From Diploptera punctata (taxonomy: Eukaryota; Arthropoda; Insecta; Blattodea; Blaberidae): DNA of 64,000 nt. A model generated the notes under the pieces. That model ran no database searches. It saw nothing but the letters and a program-made list of their open reading frames with translations, and was not told where the DNA came from. Shown here piece after piece: positions 60,465 through 64,000 of the stretch; within the stretch, counting starts at the first letter, position 1; every line of letters starts with the position of its first letter. Position numbers and translations under genes: made by a program. The DNA is taken from positions 1 to 64,000 of the forward strand of contig JASPKZ010007527.1 in assembly GCA_030220185.1 (NCBI GenBank), in the 5' to 3' direction.

Positions 60465-61295
60465 CATGGCCTAGTGGTCAGAGCTTCTGACTACATTTGA
60501 TAATGTCCCGGGTTCGATTCCAGGTCAGGCAATAACGACGTTTCCATGTGGTTGCACTTGGTCTGGAATTTAGGTTAACAACTCTCCTGGCGCTTGATTA
60601 CACTGAGTAACAAAAAAAAACTTTTTTTTTGTCTCAGAAAGAAAAATATGTGATTTTGATAGTATTTTTTCTCCTGAATTCAAATATGGTATCGGTTTTT
60701 CTCCAGCACGCAAAGTTTTCGAGAGACAGGAATTTATAATTTCAAACACTTTAATATTTTCTACATTCATAACTACACAATATTCGAACATTCGGACTCA
60801 CCTAGAAAGTAAGAAATGGTGATTTTCTGCTATATTTCGTCTGTGGAATATTCCTCTTGATTGTCCAACAATAATCTGCCAGCATATTAGGATTCCATTT
60901 GCCTTGATATCTCTTTTTCATAGCTGAAACCACTTGACTTAGCTCGTTTGGTTTTATTTTACAATTGATAAATGGACGAAAAAAACGTTTATTAAAAAAA
61001 TAATTATTTAAATCCATTAATTGAAATTAAAAAAAAACTGTGGGTGATGGAGAAATTCCGAATACATATTTGAAAACACGATAAAAAACTGCATTAAGTA
61101 CAACTATTGGTACTCATGAGACAAAAATCATGTTGACCTGTGTAATTATAATTTATCACCCATCATATCATCGGCGTAACGTAAATCCGCCTTCCTGGTG
61201 CCTCAACCTAAGAAATGGATTACAATTCCGCCAATGCCAGGGGAGAAAACCAGAAATGTCATAAAATACAACCTGGTGGCATTGAAAAAATCTAC
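60465..61295 (+). mobile_element. tRNA-headed SINE, family B, split by repeat X
   Basis: Head 60465-60598 (GCCTCATGGCCTAGTGGTCA, CCCGGGTTCGATTCCAGGTC, CTCTCCTGGCGCTTGATTA) and tail 61144-61295 (TTATCACCCATCATATCATC, CCTGGTGCCTCAACCTAAGA, CAACCTGGTGGCATTG) rejoin into a normal SINE B if 60599-61143 is removed. Confidence 0.85.
60599..61143 (-). mobile_element. Dispersed repeat X, copy 2, nested in SINE B
   Basis: Matches 960-1491. Minus frame 61017-60802: MDLNNYFFNKRFFRPFINCK, then AMKKRYQGKWNPNMLADYCW and TIKRNIPQTKYSRKSP. The YQGKWNPNMLADYCW motif recalls a multi-copy arthropod protein of unknown function (from memory, not searched). Only the C-terminal end is present. Confidence 0.75.
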
Positions 61296-61462
61296 CTGCA
61301 ACTAAAAAGTGTCTTTTCCATTTCAGATGATGCAGAAAATGTAGATGTGCAGAACATTGCGGTATCTGAAATCTGGCTATGAAGATTTCCCACGAGGACA
61401 CATCAAATCAACTACATACATAACGCATGTAAGTACATATTTCTGTGACTGAACAAATATAA
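61296..61462. other. Unassigned sequence
   Basis: No gene or repeat recognised. Confidence 0.45.
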
Positions 61463-62080
61463 ATTAATCTAGCGGACCCGGCAGTCGGGGCCTGCCCGAA
61501 CGTTCAATTCTCGTGTCATGGCCCAACGATAAAAATATGTTACTTTTTTACCATAAAATTCACTAATTAATAAGTTCGCAAGAAAACTCCTCACTGCCAT
61601 CCTTTGTAACTCAAGAAGCGTGCATCATGATGTCACGTTGTTATCGCACGGAATATGTCGGTAATGCAATTGACTACATATCTGAGATAAAAAAATCTAA
61701 CCCGATCGCAGCGCCACCTACCAATTCCAACTGTTAATCTAGAGCATCCAGGGACCCACTCCAACACGGACTAAAATGTCATCAAAATCGGTCCAGTCGT
61801 TTACTCAGTTTTTATTTTCGGGTTTCAAGTAAACCTCGGTTTATTTTAATGCGATATTCCGAGTTTCATTCCAAAATGTTACCGCTAGAGAGATTTTTAA
61901 ATTTTCACTTCAGGTGAACTCCTTTACCTAATAGTTTTAGAGGGTCCAATTGTGAATGTAAACCATCCAGGGACCCAATCAGAGACACACGAAACATTTA
62001 ATCAAAATCTGTCCAGTAATTTCGGAGTTCACTGACAAACACACGTACACACACACACATATACATATATATATTTGACA
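61463..62080 (+). mobile_element. Dispersed repeat R3, copy 3
   Basis: TCTAGCGGACCCGGCAGTCG to GACAAACACACGTACACACA plus a CA/TA run. Colinear with the joined halves of copy 1, also without a SINE (TATTCCGAGTTTCATT near 61852). Confidence 0.8.
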
Positions 62081-62134
62081 TTTAGCAATGAAAGTAAATA
62101 TGACATGAAAAAAAATAAATGCCTGAGTTAGGAT

Positions 62135-62632
62135 ATGCCCCAACTCGTTTCAAAAAACGTTAACTGAAAATATATACAACTATTATTCTACCAGTTATAT
62201 TATATGGATGCGAAACATGGAAGGGAGGAAAGGAGATTACAAATATTTGAGAATAAAGTACTTAGGAAAATTTTTGGACCAAAGAGAGATGAACAGACAG
62301 GTGAATGGAGAAGACTACATAACAATGAACTACATGGTCTTTATAGGAAGCCAGATATAATAAGAACAGTTAAGTCTCGTAGACTGCGATGAGAGGACAT
62401 GTTGCACGTATGGGGAATGAAAGACGTGCATGGAAGCTTCTTGTACGAAAGCCAGGGGGAAAACGCCCAGTTCGTAGACCAAGAATGAGGTGGGAGAATA
62501 ACATTAACTATTATTTGAGGGAAGTAGATTATACAGGGAATGATTGGAAAGCATTAGTTCAGGATAGGGATGTATGGAGAGCTTATGTCCGCGCGGCCAT
62601 TAACCTACGGGTTCGATAGTGCCAGTGAGTAA
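62135..62632 (+). mobile_element. LINE A, C-terminal half, young copy
   Basis: LPVILYGCETW, then a deletion of the TLTLR codons, EERRLQIFENKVLRKIFGPK, RDEQTGEWRRLHNNELHGLY, RKPDIIRTVKSRRLR-stop; then GHVARMGNERRAWKLLVRKP, RPRMRWENNINYYLREVDYT, DRDVWRAYVRAAINLRVR-stop. Only a stop near 62392 and the short deletion break it. 3' tail GTGAGTAAGTAAGTAAGG. Confidence 0.9.
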
Positions 62633-62639
62633 GTAAGTA

Positions 62640-62997
62640 AGGATTTGAACCCGAGTTTCTAAACTCTGTACGTTTATCGGTCTAACCATCTGAGCTATTC
62701 AGGAATCCAAACACAAAGATTTATTTTTCTTATATATCCCGCTATCTCTCATGTAAATTAAGAATATATATATATATAACGATAAACGTACAGAGTTTAG
62801 AAATATATTCTTAATACATATGAGAGGTAGCGGGATATATAAGAAAAATAAATAATTAATAAATATGGATTTTCATTAAGTAAACACCAACTCAATTGAT
62901 TATAAATCTTTGTGTTTGGATTCCTGAGTAGCTCAGATGGTTAGAGCGATAAACGTACAGTGTTTAGAAACTCGGGTTCAAATCCGACTCAGGTATT
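62640..62997. repeat. Inverted pair of tRNA-like sequences with palindromic spacer
   Basis: Minus-strand unit 62642-62708 and plus-strand unit 62919-62997 share TCCTGAGTAGCTCAGATGGT (D arm), a five-pair anticodon stem TAAAC/GTTTA with loop GTACAGT or GTACAGA, and GGGTTCAAATCC. The plus unit has acceptor TCCTGAG against CTCAGG. The spacer is itself inverted (CTTATATATCCCGCTATCTC against GAGGTAGCGGGATATATAAG), and a third anticodon-arm piece lies at its centre (62778-62803). The loop would read ACA, an unusual anticodon; the T-stem is imperfect, so these are probably not working tRNAs. Confidence 0.65.
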
Positions 62998-63024
62998 TAT
63001 TTTTCTTTTTATGTCATATATATA

Positions 63025-63342
63025 TACATCCATAGTAATTCTGCACGAAGGCAGTCTTTCACTGCAATCATAGCACTTTCATGCTATGCTTTGCAGCTTT
63101 AGTAGGAAATTATAGGTGTGGTAGCTTCCCGTTACTTTCCACACCGGTGAAGGATGATGATGATGATGATGACCATATGATTTCGGGGACCGTTTGGGCC
63201 TTAAAGTTTTCCTGACATTTGTCTTACAGGTGAGGAAAACCCCCGATAAAAACCTCACCCAGAAAAACTGTCCCGAGCGGAGATCGAACCCGGGCCCGCT
63301 GCGTGATAAGGCAGCACGCTACCTCGAGACCACAGCGGTTAT
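63025..63342 (-). mobile_element. tRNA-headed SINE, family A (short form)
   Basis: ACATCCATAGTAATTCTGCA to CTACCTCGAGACCACAGCGG; B-box complement GAGATCGAACCCGGGCCCGC. All modules present. Confidence 0.9.
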
Positions 63343-63672
63343 ATAAAAGTAATATTAAAACATCCAGTACAATATTAAATTAAATAAAATGTAAAACTAA
63401 CATAATATAAAGTGGGACAATAAGTGTAGTGACGTGTTATTTATGGTCGAATTTCGACCAATGGACGAGCACTAGTTTGATTAAAAATGGGATAAGGCGA
63501 ATTGAAAAAAAACTTATAAAACTAGGTAATTTAGTGGTTTTTCTTCGTGTCTGTTTATTCAAGGAATGGGACAACACACGACTCTGGGATTGTTTATAGG
63601 TTACAGTACGCCATCTTGACCGAAAACTGTCCACAGATCCGGATTCGATCCCAGCAAAGTTCAATAATGTTT
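63343..63672. other. Unassigned sequence
   Basis: No gene recognised; GATCCGGATTCGATCCCAGC near 63635 is B-box-like. Confidence 0.45.
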
Positions 63673-63772
63673 CCATCCTAAAAAAATCCATCTATCCCGA
63701 TGGGGTATGAACCCGCGATCCTCGGGACTAGAGACAAGGAACATAACCACTTGTCCACCGCGGTCCGACCAA
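63673..63772 (-). mobile_element. SINE D head fragment
   Basis: CATCCTAAAAAAATCCATCT, GGGGTATGAACCCGCGATCC, GACAAGGAACATAACCACTT, GTCCACCGCGGTCCG. Body truncated. Confidence 0.75.
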
Positions 63773-64000
63773 ACGATAATCATGTCATTCTCCCACCTCA
63801 TTCTAAAGAGATCGCACGTAGTGAGACGCTTCAGGAGGAAGTGATTCTGCAGCGTGCAACCTGTTTCAAGGTCATTCTTAGTCGTCAAGGTGAACACTGG
63901 TTGGAATTTAATTATCAGAACACATTCCATAACTCACCGACACTACTGAGAGATCCTACACATGATTTGAAGCTAAATGTTAAAGCATCTATAAATAATA
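63773..64000. other. Unassigned sequence with a 20-bp LINE A word
   Basis: ATTCTCCCACCTCATTCT at 63787-63804 is the MRWEN coding word of LINE A; the rest is unassigned. Confidence 0.4.

Overview
This window looks like repeat-saturated, non-coding DNA from a large insect genome, most likely a cockroach or termite (Blattodea). That identity is a guess. It rests on the insect-type TTAGG-like pentamer array at 31.5-33.3 kb, on spliceosomal-size genome features (no operons, no long ORFs, one intron-bearing tRNA-Tyr-like gene), and on my recollection that LINE reverse transcriptases like family A here are abundant in cockroach gene sets. I see no convincing host protein-coding gene. Nearly every ORF over 60 codons is either a decayed transposon piece or a low-complexity artefact.

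Family names (LINE A-H, SINE A-F, repeats X, R2, R3, R4) are my own labels, given by comparing copies inside the window. The main component is LINE family A (RTE-like: a Y[A/V]DD reverse transcriptase, a YGCETW segment and a C-terminal RLRW-GHVARM / GRPRMRW / DRDVWR tail). It has about 23 fragments on both strands, all 5'-truncated; the cleanest is at 41.1-41.8 kb. Other LINE lineages lie at 0.2, 18.2, 20.4-21.7, 26.3, 37.5, 38.3, 42, 43.5, 51.1, 54.6, 55.9, 56.9, 57.3, 58.8 and 59.5 kb. tRNA-headed SINEs (A to F) fill most of the space between them, several with clear target-site duplications.

Layout: 0-9 kb is LINE A, SINEs and a hAT-like zinc-finger relic. 9-15 kb holds microsatellites, SINE A copies, repeat R2 and a composite hairpin/TIR element nested in a LINE. 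15.2-15.7 kb is a large palindrome. 16-18 kb is a pentamer satellite alternating GC-rich and AT-rich blocks. 18-27 kb holds LINEs, including a multiply nested locus at 19.5-21.7 kb with a Penelope-like GIY-YIG fragment. 27.5 kb has a tRNA-Tyr-like gene, followed by a long-TIR element. 29.2-30.0 kb is an expanded 51-bp minisatellite. 31.5-33.3 kb is the GGTTA array with higher-order repeats. 36.9-37.5 kb is an internally deleted mariner-like element. 39-50 kb is LINE/SINE dense, with a Penelope-terminus-like inverted repeat at 48.6 kb. 50-64 kb is more of the same, with small TIR elements and an inverted pair of tRNA-like sequences.

The most informative features are the nested insertions with target-site duplications, which give a relative chronology; the shared 3' module joining two SINE families; the hammerhead-like cores at two Penelope-related termini; the two pentamer satellites with higher-order structure; and the composite hairpin/TIR family whose copies share a short reading frame.
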